NCBI GenBank assembly: GCA_050950785.1
Contig: JBMNIG010000003.1
Span: 1-51,236, forward strand
Direction of reading: 5' to 3'
DNA: 51,236 nucleotides
Source: JAAYOS01 sp050950785
GTDB lineage: Bacteria; Bacillota; Clostridia; Oscillospirales; JAAYOS01
Shown: piece after piece, positions 50,201 through 51,236 of the stretch
Position numbering within the stretch: the stretch's first letter is position 1
Layout of the letters: every line of letters begins with the position of its first letter
The notes under the pieces: generated by a model
Database searches by the model: none
Seen by the model: the letters and a program-made list of their open reading frames with translations, nothing else
What the model was told of the DNA's origin: nothing
Position numbers and translations under genes: made by a program

Positions 50201-51044
50201 GCTGCTCGTAAGTCACTTTACCACTAACAGATTTAGAGGCGTCGTTGATGAACTTCTCCATAAGATTAATGTGCTCTTCAAAAGTTAATATAGTTTCGCT
50301 TTGGCCTAAACCCAATATCTCCTCCAGTGCAAACGAAGTGACAATACTATCAGCACTGTATCCTTTAAGAAACAGCTCCTTCGCTTTGTGCTTTTTGTCA
50401 ATTTCAGCCTCTTTAGATAAGAAGCGTTTGAGTGTTGACACCTGGCCAAGCCATTCGATAATGCTGGGATATTTCTTTATTATTTCTTTTGCTTCCTTCT
50501 CTGTGAAAAAATTACCCTCAATTATTAGCGAAATGTGGTACACCTGTCGAAGTGTATATCCTTCTTCACATAGCCTAACAATGTTACTCTCGGGAAGCAC
50601 CTTAATGAACTCCCTAATGGTGTTCTTCTCATCTTCTGAGCAGGCATCAAAATCAACTCTTGTTCCCAAGACATCATAGAGCCGATCAAGGTCTCCAAAA
50701 TCCGGAGACGACTTCTGCTTTTGCGGAATGATAGTCTCAACTGGTTCATCTGTGTTCTCTTCTTTTGCATTTACAAAATGATTATGGATCAACTCCTTTT
50801 CTTCAAGTGTAAATGAGTCGTACTGATCAAGCCGCATCATCAAGTCAACCAGTTCATCCGACAAAGGTATAACTTCGTTTGATGATACGGGCTCACCCTC
50901 ATCAATATCAAAGACTTTTGTACTTTCTAATTCTCTAGCCTGTGCTATCATTTCTGAGATGCCATTAACTGCTGTGGCTGGGATGCATGCGAACACAAAC
51001 GCTACTATAAGTATTATGGTTAGCAATCTTCTAGCTGTCTTCAT
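47172..51044 (-). CDS. Rhs/YD-repeat surface protein, core truncated
   Basis: About 1290 residues. Start at 51044 (MKTARRLLTIILIVAFVFA) after GGACGGAG; a signal peptide of about 26 residues follows. Residues 30-390 are helical, acidic and of unknown type. From about 390 an Rhs N-terminal domain begins (LNLSFDIVDIPGVNGNTLDLNITYNS; NNLGAGWSWNLPSIEFDG), and many YD repeats follow (YQYDASGRIIRITHP; YDYNYTSNYLIHTNEIG; TYDLKDRPTSIITKN). It stops abruptly after GRIYNSTEYC in a frame-shifted tail. Rhs proteins wrap a toxin tip in a shell; here the later repeats (probably several hundred residues) and the join to the toxin are lost. Confidence 0.9.
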   Translation of the reverse strand: MKTARRLLTIILIVAFVFACIPATAVNGISEMIAQARELESTKVFDIDEGEPVSSNEVIPLSDELVDLMMRLDQYDSFTLEEKELIHNHFVNAKEENTDEPVETIIPQKQKSSPDFGDLDRLYDVLGTRVDFDACSEDEKNTIREFIKVLPESNIVRLCEEGYTLRQVYHISLIIEGNFFTEKEAKEIIKKYPSIIEWLGQVSTLKRFLSKEAEIDKKHKAKELFLKGYSADSIVTSFALEEILGLGQSETILTFEEHINLMEKFINDASKSVSGKVTYEQLSISFAFQLDVVKKAAEEKNLSPEDLICELMKYVFVNIDNEIDLDGEIQAEPEDMPKALNGGDQHELVDYEKTITAPFKSNTNQNESIGLNTGDLNLSFDIVDIPGVNGNTLDLNITYNSNDAELSKRKLGYSYYTMYYAEGYREEYWYLNGGLYTKNLPVKLYFNTVNERDAWMSNNNRIYRTFNLPPEDCYVDFYYATARWRNDQTATGLTNPWEQTGYTGNPAPDSVYVNTGVYMGSIPRTGTELIRDDGYVYSPSQYPNRQIWTHHSIWDAIYSGYISGLIKSYLYTYSMSTTGLEHFPYNYNTTEPVTYTERNNLGAGWSWNLPSIEFDGSTKVLHLGDGTSFLVNSNLSLKDYSLTDIQLQSDSASYNNGQVNSAYVLKYKDGSKYYFASDGRLISQMDRYGNTTEYQHITINGYPVLNKIIDTAGRETSIAYNTTSSGKEIVITAPDSTQTKLVLEPIPNYSSDYVLKRIEHPNQTQTSFSYSYNTAYFNFLSKNPLDTINVCANLTEVIYPTNAKSQYSYVKKTENLGSSGSYETYKVSSRKDVEAVSEYNNRSYTYGSHSGFGQYSDPNNLPSSYTYSTTVTDQLGRVSTYTFNHKHLNTNETMSNGSSNLYSKSVTYNTDKLPINITERDYNLSGAYMERVLLYEYDNKGNITASWDEQALGVDTDTDHKTVYTYDPEYSIPLTTTYKTNANTTILKQNTLTANGKSIQYSEVFENGTLKQKSEYQYDSFGNVTKERKYKDDFTSYIEKHYSYTDNVAGRSLHGAYLTEVMMSGVTDEAGNLVAGTPGYAAGVIASLNYYDVMGRITSQIDARGNSTSYQYDASGRIIRITHPDSTYIDYDYNYTSNYLIHTNEIGVQTKYVYDGFGNEIAVIDLNANQPIKTTVYDQYFRVVKVHNHNNSTDSSEVNYTYDLKDRPTSIITKNKAGIIMAEETYTYDEAVGNGLSKVTKTIVGDSNAPSIVSTSYTDRSGRLVKQGRIYNSTEYCIWIQAAGLPFLRQ

Positions 51045-51216
51045 GATAATACTCCGTCCAATCAAATAGTTCATCTATAACTTAACTGCACAAAAGTAGT
51101 TGCCGATGACAATACTCTAAATTTTTCGATGTTCATTACCGGACCACACTTTTCCTTGAGGGATAGCTCTATTTTGAATCCACCTTGCTGTTTACGCCTG
51201 AAGAGATCCCTTTGGC

Positions 51217-51236
51217 TTCACGCTGAATGTGTTGTT
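51217..51236. other. Possible end of another IS3-like element at the window edge
   Basis: The last 20 bases contain TTCACGCTGAA followed by TGTGTT, the same two blocks, slightly closer together, as at the left end of the IS3 element (TTCACGCTGAA at 2444-2454, TGTGTT at 2460). This suggests that a related element starts here and runs off the window. The match is short. Confidence 0.25.

Noticed and set aside
1..51236. CRISPR arrays, tRNA and rRNA genes
   Set aside because: No regularly spaced repeat series, cloverleaf with a TTCRA loop or rRNA-like stretch was noticed on reading both strands; a tRNAscan or CRISPR finder run would settle it.

Overview
The window reads as a chromosomal segment of a low-GC anaerobic member of the Bacillota, most likely class Clostridia. 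Grounds: strong GGAGG ribosome binding sites, TTGACA/TATAAT promoters, intrinsic terminators, a degenerate sigma/DUF4367 anti-sigma pair, a PadR-HAAS pair, a ydaO-type c-di-AMP leader, a siroheme sulfite-reductase-like protein with ferredoxin clusters, and clostridial-style Rhs and phage genes. The species cannot be named from the sequence alone.

Layout. 1-6.2 kb is a gene graveyard: a frameshifted membrane-anchored propeller protein, two or three frameshifted secreted proteins, and a decayed ECF sigma/anti-sigma operon, with an IS3-type element (about 2.44-4.10 kb) in the middle. 6.5-7.4 kb is an intact propeller lipoprotein. 7.44-9.33 kb is a second IS with matching 12-bp ends, a zinc-ribbon DDE transposase and a 126-nt hairpin in its tail. 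9.3-14.1 kb is a broken prophage packaging module (terminase, GIY-YIG protein, portal cut at its end by the IS). 14.1-15.7 kb is a third IS. 15.8-19.1 kb is a regulator and dehydrogenase cluster (MerR; PadR-HAAS-SDR-SDR), each part with a readable promoter/operator. 19.5-24.3 kb holds an EamA transporter, an McrBC modification-dependent restriction system and a zinc-ribbon protein.

24.5-30.4 kb is one minus-strand oligopeptide ABC transporter operon (D-F-A-B-C order) behind a c-di-AMP riboswitch and a terminator hairpin. 30.7-31.8 kb has fragments of a CPBP protease and a serine hydrolase around a 60-aa gene. 31.9-33.2 kb has tandem paralogous methyltransferases, followed by a nitroreductase.

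34.1-40.9 kb looks like a small regulon. A LysR regulator diverges from a CoA-disulfide/persulfide reductase and a sulfite-reductase-like gene; facing them is a FecCD-type ABC transporter operon. The reductase and transporter promoters carry nearly the same 15-bp dyad (ATAGG-N5-CCTAT) exactly 11 nt from a -10-like hexamer, so I infer joint LysR control of reductive sulfur metabolism and uptake of a metal chelate or cofactor.

40.9-44.4 kb is housekeeping (M29 aminopeptidase, FMN-binding split-barrel protein, SfsA) plus an unknown gene. 44.5-46.1 kb is a second mobile-element remnant (truncated prim-pol, zinc-knuckle protein, putative autoregulated RHH protein). 46.2-51.0 kb is an Rhs polymorphic-toxin locus whose colicin-E5-like tip is now out of frame with the Rhs shell, while the candidate immunity gene stays intact.
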